DNA from: Tetraselmis striata
Taxonomy: Eukaryota > Chlorophyta > Chlorodendrophyceae > Chlorodendrales > Chlorodendraceae
Direction: 5' to 3'
Assembly: GCA_006384855.1 (NCBI GenBank)
Contig: VCJN01001583.1
Coordinates: 32,057 to 96,056 of the forward strand
DNA: 64,000 nucleotides
Position numbers and translations under genes: made by a program. The notes under the pieces were generated by a model, which did no database searches, was not told where the DNA came from, and was given only the letters and a program-made list of their open reading frames with translations. Shown in pieces: positions 10,349 to 23,204 of this stretch; positions within the stretch are counted from its first letter, which is position 1; the number at the start of each line of letters is the position of its first letter.

Positions 10349-11937
10349 ATGATGCCGAATGACCGGAGCGAACAGCTACCGGTACCCTTCAGGGACCGAC
10401 TCGCCCCAGCTCTCCTGCTGGTGCTGCTGCACACAGTGGCCGCATGGGGATTGATCACGCCGGCAGATTCGGGGGCGAGGCCTGAGCTTGTCAGAGGCTG
10501 CAAGCTGCAGAGGGCCCGCCGCGCCATCGTCGTGGCCAGCAACACGACGGAACGGCGCGCATCGGCCTTGGCGAGGTTCTGCCACTTCAGTGAAGGGCGC
10601 TTTGTGAACGGCCACTGCCGGAGCCTGCCACCTCTGGAGCCGTCGCCTGGGTGCGCCGTGAAGGCGGGCCAGCTGTCGGCGAAGCGCTGGTACGGCCGGC
10701 AGCGGGAGCTGCTTCTGGTCGGCGACTCCGTAGTGGAGCAGATGTGGCGCGGCGTCGTGTGCGAGCTGGCGCGACTGGCGCCGCTAGAGACGCTGCCGCC
10801 GCTGAAGGGGCCGAGAAGCCCAAGCGCCGACCGCCCGAAAGCGATGTTCGTTGTCCACGCCGTAGAGGCTCCGTCGGGGAGGGTTCTAGACAGCAGCGGG
10901 GCAGTACCAACAGCGGCTTCGGATGTCACTACTCACAGAGGAGATACTAGCTGGCCAGAGCGTGGCGGTATGGGCAGTCACTCGCTCGCCACTGGCTACC
11001 ACCAAGGGGGGCAGGACTTACGGCGCAGGCTGCTGGTCGCGTCGGTGGGCTGCGATGAGAAGGAATGCTCGCAGTTTGGCGGACTCAAGGTAACTAACAT
11101 CCCACGCTTCAACCCTGCCCCAGTCATGCCGCACTGCCGGTCAGCGGAGAAGGCGCTCAAACTCAATGTGCCGCCAATCGATGGGGCCAGGATGGCCGCA
11201 AAGGGACATCTCTGACTGGTGCTGCATCACTCGACTGCATGCAACTACCTGAAATGAGCGGCGTGCTTATTGCCGGTTTGCAGGTGTGCTATATGAACAT
11301 GAGGATGAGCCTGGTTAGCCCGCAGATGGCCGCTTGCCTACAGCAGGCGTCACGGGCCTCAGACGTTGTGGCACTCAACGTGGGTCTCTGGCACAACGAG
11401 CCGCGAACTCTGTCTACCGCCGTGCGACGGTTCAAGCAGCTTGTGGAGAAGGCGCGTGCTCAGCGGGGCAGCGGTGGGGCAGGTGGGGCCGGCAAAGTCC
11501 CCAAACTGCTGTGGCTGGAGACGACCCCGCAGCATTTCAACCGGCCCGGGGGGAACTTTCGGCAAGGGGTGCTGCGGGGCTGGAAGGCCAAGGGCGAGCG
11601 GTGCATGTCGCCCGCTCAGGCCAGACGGGCTTCGATGGACAAGCTGGAGTTCCGCAACCGCGAAGCCTTCCGCCAGCTGGACGGGCTCGGCCTGCCTGTG
11701 TTCCGCAGCTGGGCGATGCTGCGCCACTCGCCGGAGCTGCACGTGCAGCTAAGCAAAAAGCGCGGGACGCCCGGGGGGAAGGACGTGGACTGCACGCACT
11801 GGTGCGAGGGGCCGGCTGGCACAAGCCCCGTCGCGGCTCTGAGCCTGATCTTCCTCTCGGACGTCACGCGCAGCTTCTGGTCCGGCAACTCCCACGCCGT
11901 CTCGCCCGGGAAGACGAACCACAAAGTAGTGGTGTAG
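10349..11937 (+). CDS. PC-esterase / TBL-PMR5-like protein, putative polysaccharide O-acetyltransferase
   Basis: Two exons, 10349-11089 and 11284-11937 (stop TAG), joined in phase 0 across a 194-bp intron (GTAACT ... TTTGCAG), give 464 residues. The start is the first of two adjacent ATGs at 10349. The frame is open further upstream, but this start gives a short basic N-terminus followed by a hydrophobic signal anchor (LAPALLLVLLHTVAAW, about residues 18-33). Family motifs: GDS at residues 125-127 in LLLVGDSVVEQMWRG, DVVALNVGLWHN and LWLETTPQHFN in exon 2, and the DxxH pair D416/H419 in DCTHWC. In plants this family O-acetylates cell-wall polysaccharides in the Golgi. The region between GDS and exon 2 is not typical in all parts, so the substrate is unknown. 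This is the best intact host-type gene here. Confidence 0.8.
11090..11283 (+). other. intron of the PC-esterase gene
   Basis: GTAACT at 11090 and TTGCAG ending at 11283. Both flanking exons are in phase 0. Reading through gives a stop after GHL near 11215, which supports splicing. Confidence 0.75.
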
Positions 11938-11989
11938 AAGGCAGCTGCCTCCCTTCCCCACTCCGTCCAAACAGCAGCCATGGCATAGA

Positions 11990-14900
11990 TCTCAAGTGCC
12001 AAAGTTGCTTGACATGACGTTTCAGGATTGCCGCGCTGTCATGCCAACTTGGTGTGTCCTTAGAGGGCGTCCTCACGGCCAGTGCAGTGATGTTGGCCAA
12101 ATGTTTCACCTCTCCACCTGGCTGGCGGTCGCAATGCGAAAATCACAAATTCTACAAGTTATCAACTCTTTCACTTGTAGTTGCGCTTGTACAATGGGAA
12201 GGATATATCATGCTGGGGGTAACGGTTAAACGTCCACTGTCAACGTAGCATCCCTAGATATGTTAAACATTCTAATTAACGCACCCCTTTACAGACTGGT
12301 TGTGGTATTTGGTTTTGGCCTGGTATATAATCCGTAACGTTCGCGGCGCGTGTATAGTAGTAAATATAGCAGCAGCAGTAGAAGGCATTGTCGCCACGCG
12401 GGGCAAGCCGTGCGCGGCGCTGTAGTGGCAAAAGGAGTACTTGTACGGCAGCGCGCTAGGATTCGCCAGTTTTTTTCTTTCGCCCTGGGATATGACTGGC
12501 ACCAGTGAAACCCTTGCGGCGTCTCTACGACGGCTGTTTAGGCACTAATATAGTTACGAAAAGCCCTGGGTAGGCGACGCTCCGTTAAAGTCAACAAGTA
12601 ATTGCCGAGGCATTTTGCAAGGCTGATTGGAGGCCAGTGACGGAATTTTCACTTTTGGATCATACCCGGCACTGACCACGAAAGGTCCGCCCTACCCGTT
12701 AGGGCGTCGGCCCATTCGAGTAATGCGAGTTGGGGCAAGCCCCAACCTGCGGAGCAAAGCACTTCCGGAGTGCGATACATGTGCAACAAGAAAGGCAATG
12801 TGAGGGAGGGCCCGACGCCATAGCTGGAAAATTTTCCCATTCCCAGTAAAATCCAGGGCGCCGTGAAGGAGGGGGGGGGGGCGCCCAAAATAAAATCCTC
12901 ATGTGTTGACGCAATAACCTAACTACTAAAAACATCCCTAAACTACGGAACTACTAACAACTCGAAATTATGGCGGTGATACCCCCACCGTGGGCACTCC
13001 ACCAACATATGTTTTCGATTGTCTCATATTCACCTCCGCCACAGCATGCAGGGCAGTGTACAAGGAACCGCTCAGGCATGGCATGAATTCAGGGCAATCG
13101 GCGGGCAGTGGGAAATACTCGGATGCGTAATTGTATCATAATGTGCAGCCCGGCCACATCTCATGCGGGGACACCCACACCGTACTGTGGCAACGGGTTT
13201 GGCACGTGGATGCCTGAACATATATACCCCAGGTGTTAATGCGTGCTGCCAGTACCAATAGCAGTCATCGGCCGCGCAGTGCTGCGCAAGTGCGCGGTCG
13301 GCATTGAGCTGCGCGTCGGCATGTCGTTTGGGGCTGGTGGTAAACCCAGAAACTCGTCGTATGGCCGGCATGTGAGGAGGCCTAGGATTGTTCTACATAT
13401 AAATCATATTGTCGTAGAGCTTTACAGCGTGCACATATGTCGAAAAGCTGGAACAACAGGTCAAAGGGGTGGGTACGGTACAAATGTACGTCTGGACGGG
13501 GAGGGCAACGGTACAAACGTACATTACAAACGCAAATTGCCCCCCTGAATGTTTAAATTGTTTTACGTTAGTGCTTTCCCAGGTTATACAGTCGCCGCCA
13601 GCTGCCTCACGGTCTGACACTTATAGTGTTAGCTGGGCAAGGCTATAGTAATTTATGTATGGAGTAGCGCTTGCGGAGGTTTGAGAATGGACTTCTACGC
13701 GGTGTGCTGCTATATTATATTATGGAGTGATGACTGCATGTGCTGCCGTTGTACGTTGTTAAACATAGTTGGTGCATGATGTATATTATTCGGACGAGCT
13801 CGGAACGGGTGGTCATTGCGTGGTGCCAATCTGATTATGAATTGGCCAGATGACAACTTTCTTTTGTATATTGTACTGCGGCATTTACCTTATACATTTC
13901 TTTTATATATTTAACTACGACACTCGTGTGCACACATGAAACTAATGATAGTAATGGCGGATATGGCGCGCGTGTATATGAAATATACATTTTACGTCAC
14001 CTTAAGTACAAAACTGACAGACACTGCCTTCCCCGCCGCCCGCGTATGTTGTAGTTGTACCGCTTGCCCAGAAAATAACGAATCGTACGACGCGTGATAA
14101 CACATCAAACAGCATATCAACATACAATATCACACTAGGAACAATGTCGATGAATAGAGAGAACGAAAGAGAGAAATCTCTGCACATGGAGCTGTAGGTG
14201 ATGCTAGGAGGGCATCATGGAATCGCTAATACGTAACGATATATAAGTATCAGCCGAAGCAACAATGAATTAAGTATCGATGAACTACCGCGCATAGCGC
14301 ATGGCCTTGGCGCCCGCCGGCGGCCTTACCATCACGCGATGCGGTCAGGCAGAAGCACACAACCCCATACCCCGCGCGCTCGCAAATATCGACGAGTACG
14401 AAGATCGCATCAAGTGGTCGCCACTAGACATTCTGGCGCGCGAGGTTGTATAATTAATGAAGTGAGTGACTGCCGCCAATAGTAACGCTCAACATGCAGT
14501 CGCGACATGCAGTATGCATATATGTTACGTGCCAGCATGAGGCACGCACGAGCAACTAGGACGCGAGCGACGTCACCTTGTAGCGGGCTCGTAAATGAAG
14601 CGATTGCAATCTTGCGGTTGGTTTCGGAACAACAGCAAAAACGGAGTTACTATAATATGTCAACAATAATATATCAGCATGATAAATAATATGATGATAA
14701 TAACGAAAATAAATGAAATCTCGCCGTGATTCACGCGCGCAGCCCGTATCCATAACATCGAAGCAATGCCACTATGTTGACCTTACTTCAGGAATAAATA
14801 ACAACGTGAATGTGCGTACAACAGCTTCCCGAACTACTAAAATAATCGAATGATACATTATTTCAGGGGCCCTCGCGATTTTGGGATATCGGCAAACTGC

Positions 14901-15860
14901 AATACAATTCGCGAACTCGAGGGAAGCGCGAACTGCACCGCGAGCAGAGAGCAAATCAAGAGAGAAACCGCGCGACTGATTTCGCGAAGGGCTCGCGAAC
15001 ACTTCACAAACCACACGAGTCATGACGGTGTTATCGTCCCGGGCGGCGGCAGGCCGCGAAACCTTTTGGGACTAAACTCGTCGTACGACTACTGCGGTAC
15101 TCCATACGACGACTTAAGTCTTTGTGTCTTTTAGTCGGGCGGTCATAGTGTACCACCGGTGCAGTTGCGCCGCCGTAGCGCAACAACCGCGTTCTTGCAT
15201 CGCATCGCCGGCAGCGCCGCGCCTCGACTCGCGACATGAGTCACATATAGTCGGATGCAGTTATACAATTATACACTGATACATACACGTTGATGGCTGA
15301 CCAACGGTGGCATGTTGCAGTCGGAAATATCAGCAGTCAGAATGTCGGCGGGTGCGCGCCGTGCAGAGGATTTTGTGGATGCAGACGCGTGGACGACGTG
15401 GTGACGCTGCCCCGCCCCCGCCCTAGCCCCCGCGAAGGCGAAGACGAAGGCGACGGTTCATAAGGACAGAAATAAGAAGAAGCGCCACATATTGTCGGTG
15501 GGCGATGAAGACGATGGGGCGCAACTCCACTCGCATCGCAGGGGGGGTGTCGTGGGGCCCGGTTAGCCCGGTGAATCCCCGTAGAACCCGGTGGGTGTAC
15601 TAGTGCCGGTACTAGCGGCGTGTATCGTACAGCATTTCATGTGTCGGGCAGGACCCTTGTCATGTAGCGGTCAAAACTCGTATCAAGCAGTCTGTCACTC
15701 GCGCGCGCTCTGTTGATGCGTACGGCGGCGGCGTGGTGACTAATCCTTAATCGATGCGCTGGTGACGATGACTCGTCAGTCGTTATGGGTTCGGGTACTT
15801 GTAGTACACGTATATACATCATACCGAGATCAGGTAGTGGCACGGCATATCCCCGTGGTA
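11990..15860. other. gene-free stretch
   Basis: About 3.9 kb with no ORF carrying recognisable motifs on either strand. It is mixed to AT-rich, with a G10 run near 12870 and two similar GGTACAAA-GTACGT words near 13475-13530. No tRNA, rRNA or clear transposon end was recognised. Confidence 0.45.
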
Positions 15861-15969
15861 AATAAGTGATGCCGCGCCCCACCACTGCTGCTTGCAACCC
15901 ATTCCGCCAGTGCCCGCCGCGCCGCACCACCGCCAACGACAGCGGCGCCAAGACAATAAGGCCAACGCG

Positions 15970-16762
15970 ATGTCAACGCCCGCACCCCGCCCGAGGCCAA
16001 ACTTTCAAGTTACGAAAACCCCGGTTGCATGGTTTAGGAGGGTGCGCATCACTGTGCGGTGCAACTGCTGCGAAGCGTACGAGAATAGCATAGAGGTGTA
16101 GCCTGCTACGACCCGCGTCGAAGCCTCAAAAGATGTTAAAGCCTTGATGCAGCCACACCAAGTGAGGCCTTGCAATGAGTTCCGACGCCTCCACGCCGAG
16201 GCATTGGCGAGGAAGGTAGACCCGCGCAAGCACAAGGCAGCCGAAGATCTTGAACAAGCATGGGCGGCAGAGCAACCCACGCTGGAGCCGGAACAAGTCA
16301 CGTTGCCGTCCAGGAGCTCAACCCCGGGGGGTGGCTCAACACGCGGTACGATGATGGTACCGCAGCGCGGCCGGTATCAATGCACGTCACCGACGTCGAG
16401 TTCCAACCTGAGGGGGACTCTTCAGTGGCACGGATATGTACACCGTTGAGGACGATACGGGGTGAGTGGATGCCGCCAAGGTGTGGATTCCGCCGACGAT
16501 CAAGGGAGAGTTAGCCGACCTAGCTTCGGTGAACGGGGTTACTCTTATCGAGCAGGCGAGATGCGCCATTCGGTGGTTTATAGACACCCCCCCTCCCCCA
16601 GCAGCCTCAGCTCCCTCGGAATCAGCACCCCGCAGGGTCCCACCTGCCGTGCTGCCGCCGGCGGAGGAGGTCAAGGAGGCGGTTGGACAGTACCAGTTAG
16701 GGTCCGTGTGGCAAATGCCGGCACTCGGCAAAGAGGTGTGCGGCGTGCAAGGCGACGGTTGA
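15970..16762 (+). pseudogene. decayed ORF with a C-terminal ribbon-helix-helix-like segment
   Basis: Coding-like sequence moves through three frames. Frame 1 from the ATG at 15970 (MSTPAPRPRPNFQVTKTPVA) is interrupted by an in-frame TAG near 16099 and resumes (SKDVKALMQPHQVRPCNEF, then KHKAAEDLEQAW) to about 16310. Frame 3 then gives LNPGGWLNTRYDDGTAARP and MHVTDVEFQPEGDSS to about 16455. Frame 2 gives KVWIPPTIKGELADLASVNG, TLIEQARCAIRWFID, a Pro-rich linker and a TGA at 16760-16762. The last block resembles the strand-helix-helix pattern of bacterial ParD/CopG-type antitoxins. GGGTGAGT at 16454 could be a 5' splice site, so part of the frame change might be an intron. No neighbouring toxin-like gene is seen. 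Homology is unproven. Confidence 0.4.
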
Positions 16763-16769
16763 ACGGTTG

Positions 16770-19700
16770 GGATCCCGCGCAGTACTTGTTTCTAGCCCAC
16801 ATGCTTCGCCCAACAAGAAGCGCCGCCGCTGAACGGCTGACGGCCTGAACGGCTGACCCTCTTGTAAAGCTCTGTAAAAACAACTTACGCGTTGAAGCCG
16901 CCGCTGCTGCCACGGCTCCCACCAGCCGCCGCCGCCGCCAGCGGAGTCCCACGAAAGTCCTACCCAAGTCCCAGTGTGCGGTACTAGCTCGCGACAAAAT
17001 TAGTCGCAAACTGAATAATATTGGATACATCCGCGGGATCCCGCATCTACATATGCGGGCGATGTATGAAGGGAATTACATAACTAGTTGCAGATGTGCT
17101 AGTCCGGAACCCGCAGTGCGCCCAGCGCTCGTGGAGGCGAGCAGCTCACCGCAGTCTTGAACGACTCGAGTCTTCGTGGAAACTCACGGAGCGGGATCCC
17201 GCAGATATGCGAGCGCGGGGAACGATCAAGCGATGCGTGAATTAGTCGCGGCCGCCGGCCGGTGTGCATGTGCGGGATCATGCTTGCCGACAGAGGCGGG
17301 CAGAAGCGGCGCCGCGCGCGGCCGCTCGAATAATGGATCCGTTGTGTGAGTGTGGAATCCAGAGAGCCGCAACGATCAATCGTAGTAGTTGTTGTACATG
17401 CTGTACAGTAGATGCATGGTAAAGTGTCCGCGGGACTTGCGGCAATTCAGCCAGCGGTTTGAGTCCTTTGGCCGTTGCGGCGTCGTCACGGAGCGTGTGA
17501 TGAGGCGTTAAAGTACAGTGTGGCGAAAGTGCCACACGTTATGGGTTGCCGCGCGAGCCGCGATGTGGTTACAATGCACCGTGGGGATGGCACATGCTAC
17601 TGGTAGCCTTGATACTGGTAGGAATTCCGGACCGCATGCAGCCGGGCACGCAAGTGCGACTACCGAGCCAAGCAGAAAAGTGGCGACTACACGGTAGATA
17701 CGGCAATTACAAGCCCATTCCGTGAGAAAATCACGATAACGGGCCATTATAGTGTAATTACGAGACAGGCTGGGAGCCTAGTGCCACCAAGCCCAATCAG
17801 CGCCCTGTTGACAGGGGGCATCAACTTGTTTAGAGTTGACTAACTGCTTGCAACTGCCATTCGAATAATTGGTCACCGCGCGGTTGTAGTGGTGCGCATG
17901 CGAGTCGACCGTGGGAAAAGCAGCCGTGCGCGCACCAGGTATTGCCGCCTGAGGCGCTAGAGGGGGAGGGATGCTTGGGAGGTGTCTAGTGGGTGAGGAC
18001 TATGGAGGTGGTACGACAGAGTCGATGTGACGGCAAGTGGTCTTCAGTGCGGCCCTCACCTTATCCGGGCCCTGCGGGCCGTAGTGTGGACCTGGCGCGG
18101 CTGCTGGTGCCTCCGCTGAGGGCAGTAGTTGCGGTTGAGAGCCGGCGCTTGCGAGGGCGGTGGACGAGACGATTGCCGCCGCCACCGGCCGCCGCCACGC
18201 GAGCTGCGGCTGATGGTATAAGGTACGCAAGCGTCCAGATTTCGTCATCACACAGCAGTGCAGTGACTGCGCCGCAAAAAGAGGCGGGGAGGCGAGACTG
18301 ACCCCGTCGGCAATCACGCCGACACTAGCAATAAGCAGCAAGCGGGCGGCCGCGCCAAGCTGCGCGCTACTGCTACTTATCGCGGTGGCTAGTTATACCC
18401 GTACTCCGCCCTGCGAGTACCGCCAGGAAATACATGGAGTCTAATCATGGTTCTACTCATGGTAGTACGAGTACTATGTGCGAGTACTCACACATTTTAG
18501 TACAGTCCCCCTAGAAAGTCTTGCCATGTACGTATCTGTCCGTATCGCCACGTCAGCGCCGGCGGCGCCGACCGCCGAGTGGTACCATGGCGCATTTTTA
18601 TGATATGATAAACTTAGAACATTCATCAACTGCTTGAGATGTGATAGGTGGCGGAGGGGGTTTGCTTGTTACGCTCGCGATTCCGCTCTGCGTTGGTTCG
18701 AATCCTGCCGGCCCCCTCGGTGGAAATATAACCGAGGGGGGTGGGGTGGGGGGGGGGGGGGGGGGGGGGGATGCAAATACTCTTAGGTTCTCCTACAAGC
18801 CCTAGTACACTGGCTTACCGCGCGACCCGCACCCCCATGAAAAAGGCGATGTCCTCGCCCCGCGGAGGCGGATTTCCCCGCGCGTACGGGCCCGCGAGGC
18901 GCAGCCCACTAGCATATTAACATGGGAGCGTATTGATGGCCATCCCTACCACATACCCTGGACGATGCCCTAGCAGGTGACCATATGGACCCACCCGCTG
19001 ACACGGGGGCTGCACCCGTGCGCAGTACGGGCTGGAGCCCGGCTCTACCAAGGGCGCATTGAATGCGGACAACAACTACAGGTGGGCTGGTTATGGAGCA
19101 AGCCTTAATTGCAGTATTGGCCGTTTTGCGGAAACTGCTCACTTGCTTGCATGCCGACGGCGGGGAGAGCGCGTCTTTGTGAATGTGTTCTACGATGGTA
19201 GAGCTAACTCTTGGCGTGCAGATGTACACATAGAACGCATATACGTGCGATGTTAAAATTCGTGCCCTCGTGACAATGGGTTATCAAATTCCTTATACTA
19301 ATAAAGAACAATGACACGCATACGTATGTCGTTTACAACGATAGCACAACGAACGCCACTTAGGGCTCCCCCCACGCATGATGTCATGCTCACGTATGGC
19401 CCGTGGATGGGCGCGGCCGGAAACGAAGGTGAGGGCTCATAATGGGCCAATCTACAATTTATGCTTGACAAGGGGGCAAGACCTTTGTGGGAATGTGTAT
19501 ACATCATTACGAGTATATACCCGTAGTACTCTTTAGTTGTGTGCCGTAGCGCTGCCGGGGCCACTCTCGCACTAAACCCCTGCATTCTAAACGAAGGGAA
19601 CCTTCGTAGGAACTTGCCGAAACCTTTTCCGGGGGTTTTTCTAGGCGGGGTTATCAACCGAGCCGGAATTCCCACCAATACGTATCGCTCCCGGCAGTAG

Positions 19701-20300
19701 AAACCTCAAATTTAATAAGGGACCGAGGCCGACGAAAACGGGCTTAAACTGCATACAGCGATCGCCGCCGCGCGCGTCGCCGCCGCTGCGATACGATTTC
19801 CTTATATGACAAATGATGTGGAGAAGGTGGAATTTGTAATCGTACGTGTTATTTAACAATCTAGCACCTATCATCTTTAGCAACTTGCACAGTCGACACA
19901 ACACCCATGCTTACCCTTTGAGGAGCACATTTGGGTCACAACTTTGGTCTGGAAGTGGTCGTCCCTGCGGTCTTTGAGCCCATGCCCGTCCCCACGCCCG
20001 CTCCATGAGCCAACTCGGTGCACTGGTGGTGTTGACATCAGTTTGGTACAATAATGCATATAATATGTACCATGTAGCTAGGGGCTTAGTACTTTAGCAC
20101 ATATCCTCACTTATGGTCCCCCATAGCATAGCGCGAGCACCAGGCACCGCAACGCGTGCCTAGATGCGTGCGGCGCTTAGACGGGCCTGGTAACTTCTCT
20201 GTATCCAGCCACTCTCCGCGCTTCACGCTCCCTCCCACAGTCCCCGGCCCACGCTGGGACCTGCACATGGCGGGTTGGTAGGGACGCTGCGCACAAGTGG
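16770..20300. other. gene-free stretch
   Basis: About 3.5 kb without a supported gene. It contains GCGGGATCCCGCA-type palindromic words near 17035 and 17190, a hairpin (CCCCCTCGG / CCGAGGGGG) at about 18713-18740 next to a poly(G) run, and GTAC-rich segments near 18450. Confidence 0.4.
18748..18770. repeat. poly(G) tract, 23 bp
   Basis: Uninterrupted G run, preceded by further G-rich sequence from 18735. Confidence 0.95.
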
Positions 20301-20668
20301 TGTCACGGCACAACCTCGACCCAATAACCTCAAAACCATTAACCCTTTTGGTGGGCGGTATCGTTCCGCATGTGCTGCTATTTAGACGGGCTCATGACGG
20401 GGCGGCGGTCAGGTGGCCTCGTTTACGCGATGACGAAAGTATCGCTGAAAATACTTCGGGATGCTCTCGCGCGTCTGTGGCGGGACCCGCTGGTGCCCAA
20501 CCGAGCCCACTCCCGTCTCTGCGCCCGATCCCTTCGTCAACTTAGTGCACGATTGGTAAAATGGTAATCCATCACAGCCTAGACCCGGGAACTCAAAACA
20601 TAGCCATGTTGACGAGCCTCTTGCCGCCCGTGCTGCTAGCTAGACATACTCGTAGCATGGTCGTTGTC

Positions 20669-20690
20669 GGGGGGGGGGGGGGGGGGGGGG
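20669..20690. repeat. poly(G) tract, 22 bp
   Basis: Uninterrupted G run with no gene on either side. Confidence 0.95.
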
Positions 20691-21159
20691 ATTAAGCCGC
20701 GCGCGAAGTGGCGCGGACTTAGGGGTTTCTCTAACCGCACGGGCCGACTGCAGCATGTCCACCTCACCCTAATCCACGCGCCAGCATATATTGTCTCACG
20801 GTTTGGCAGCTTGTGAGAAGTAGTACTGTGCCCGAAGGCCGCGGTGGGGTGCCCCCCCATCGCCACCGAGGGGCTCGGCTTTACTACTGATGCCCTTTTA
20901 GGCTGTCCTTCGAAAGGACCCATCGGTGGAGCGCATGTTCATCACCTCACGCGGGTCGCACACTGCATGCGCCCACTACTCTTCCTATCCTTTGGAAGGG
21001 TTTGGACAAGGCCTTAAGCCGATATTTGAAAGCCACAAAATCGGCTACAGTTGTAAATTCGCCGCTAATCAAGGAAAGATCGCATCTTTAATCTAAGGCG
21101 TCGTAAATTTGACTTCCGAAGGTCGTAGATTAGCGCATTTCAAACATGCAATCGAGTCT

Positions 21160-21511
21160 GGTTTGCCAAAAAAGGTGCAAAGACTTTTTAACCCGGATCG
21201 CCATTTTATGTCTAGGAAGGCTTACGAAAGGGGCGGGGGGGGGAGGGGTTCAGAGGAGGAGATTGCAAGGTGCTAACGGAAAACAAGGGGGGGATGCCGA
21301 AGGTAGCAAGCTAGAAGATGGCAGGCGAGCTGGTGGTGGCTGTCCAAAATAGCACCTTAGGATAGCGCAAGGCTCGCGGGCGATGGGGCACACCGTACTG
21401 AAACCTGACGTATTGGCAACTTAACCGGTTGAAACTATCTACCAGCAGATTGTACGGGTTGCCCTAGCATGATATTTAAATTGGTGGGAAACCTCATTAA
21501 CATGTTTAGAT
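21160..21511 (+). mobile_element. 352-bp insertion flanked by 24-bp direct repeats
   Basis: A perfect 24-mer (CATTTCAAACATGCAATCGA plus GTCT) occurs at 21136-21159 and 21512-21535. The right part of the intervening DNA is related to about 30080-30312. Shared words are GAAGATGGCAGGCGAG, AACTT-ACCGGTTGAAAC, ATTTAAATTG and AACATGTT-AGAT; the last is the common right end, immediately before the 24-mer here. The best reading is a 5'-truncated non-LTR retroelement end with a long target duplication. Confidence 0.6.
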
Positions 21512-22597
21512 CATTTCAAACATGCAATCGAGTCTAATTTTGCATGTTACACACGGTTCGTTTGCGACTGCGAGCGTGGGCAGTCGGCAAGCGTGCTGAC
21601 TAGACGAAGCCGGAAGATGTCGGGTTGAAGGGACACGCGCCGAGAGTGTTAGGAACCTCCATTGAGGCGCAGACGTAGATCAGCCGCGGATGGGGGATAT
21701 TGACGTGTCCCGAAATTTAGCAAGGTTCCATCTCCCGCTGACGGCGCCATGCAGCAATAGCCGCGCGTTGTGGCGGCACGCGACATGAACCGGAACTGCA
21801 GGCCAGCAAGACCGCACGGCGCACCCGTACGGTTTTTAAAAAGAGTTATGAAGCGCGCGTACGAATTTCTCCCGAACCCGTACACCGACCCACCCACCCC
21901 ACCATGGACGGATACTTCCACGGGCCCAGCAGTGCCCTCGATGCGGTGCTGAAGCCCATGACCAGCATCACTGACCCCCATGCGGGCCAGGGTGCCGGCT
22001 AGGCCGTGCCCTGTGCCCGACGGTGATACATGTGTGTTGTTTAAGCGTGTCTCACCCCCATCGTAAAACCGTTTTCCCGCATTTTTTCAAGATTCTCACG
22101 GTGCGTCGCCCAAATCCGGCCACCGCCGTGTCTATCGGCTATCTTACTTACTGTCCCAGACCGGTCGCTACGGCTAGAATAGGAGCATACCCACATGTGA
22201 GGTAGGTGGGAGGGGGAGGAGGCGCGTCGACCCCGCGCCCATGGGCGGTGCGTGGTTGCCCTAGGGGGGTGATCTGGCGGTTTTTTTCTAATCTCGGTCA
22301 TTTCGGCGTTGCCAGTGGGGCACCCAACACGGGACCCCATAGCGGCAACTGTTTGGCTAGGCGCAGCCCCTAGTACCTACGTTACACGTTTGGCCCGGTG
22401 GGGGTGGCCAAATATCGCAGCGTGGGTGGTGGGGGAGTCCGGTTATCGGGTGGGTCGAGTGCGGGGAAAAACCGGGTCGCGCGGAAAAATCCGGCCGGCA
22501 TGGACTTAGATGGGCACGAGAGCGGACGCTACCGGGCGTCCGCCCTTCCAATGACCTTACATGTGTCTACATGTACTATGTTGCGTCGGGTAGGTAC

Positions 22598-22629
22598 TGA
22601 CTTAACCCCTCGCACGCGAGAGGTTAAGT
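22598..22629. other. strong hairpin
   Basis: GACTTAACC pairs with GGTTAAGTC, and the inner CTCGC pairs with GCGAG. The context gives no function. Confidence 0.6.
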
Positions 22630-23204
22630 CGAGGGGTAATTTACTGGAAAACGCAAATGCGCCGATTAGCCAAGCGGCCTCGCGGATGTCAACGGGCACC
22701 CTCTGTGGACCACCCGGCACGCAACACAAGGTCTCCATGCTAGGTACCAGTACGTACTTGATCTAGGTCGTTGGCCCGGTGGGAGCGCGAGGTCTGGCGG
22801 TGCCAGATCGGCTCGGGGGCTAGGCCATGAGCATGGCCCTGCTCCCGAGCGTTTCCGCGTGCCGCCCGTCCGCAATCGCAGCAGCTCGCATGCCGTTTTC
22901 GCGCGCGGCGGGGCGGCTTGCGAGAAGATTAGACCGTATAAATAAACGTCGTTTTTTAACACGGTATTTATGTACTGATGTATGTACCGCGAAATTTATA
23001 TTGCGCTAAACTGTCGAATCGGGGCCCGCAAGGTGCGCCGTACAAGCAGATTGATGACGAGTGCCGAGTAGAGCGCCACATGTCGGACGAGGACGAGCTG
23101 CGCGCGCGGGCACGCGAGCGCGCCGCGTACACCCAGGTGAAGTCCTTTAGGGCTGCTATGCGTTTATGCGTGCACTCCATACATTGCAGACCTACGTGTC
23201 GGCA

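Noticed and set aside
18655-18720. tRNA-like sequence with a GGTTCGAATCC B box
   Set aside because: The acceptor, D and anticodon stems do not pair and the T stem has a mismatch. At best it is a tRNA relic, so I did not call it.
20297-20567. Possible reverse transcriptase motif (YLDGLMTG) in a 65-residue ORF
   Set aside because: The second catalytic Asp is replaced and no other RT motif is found nearby.
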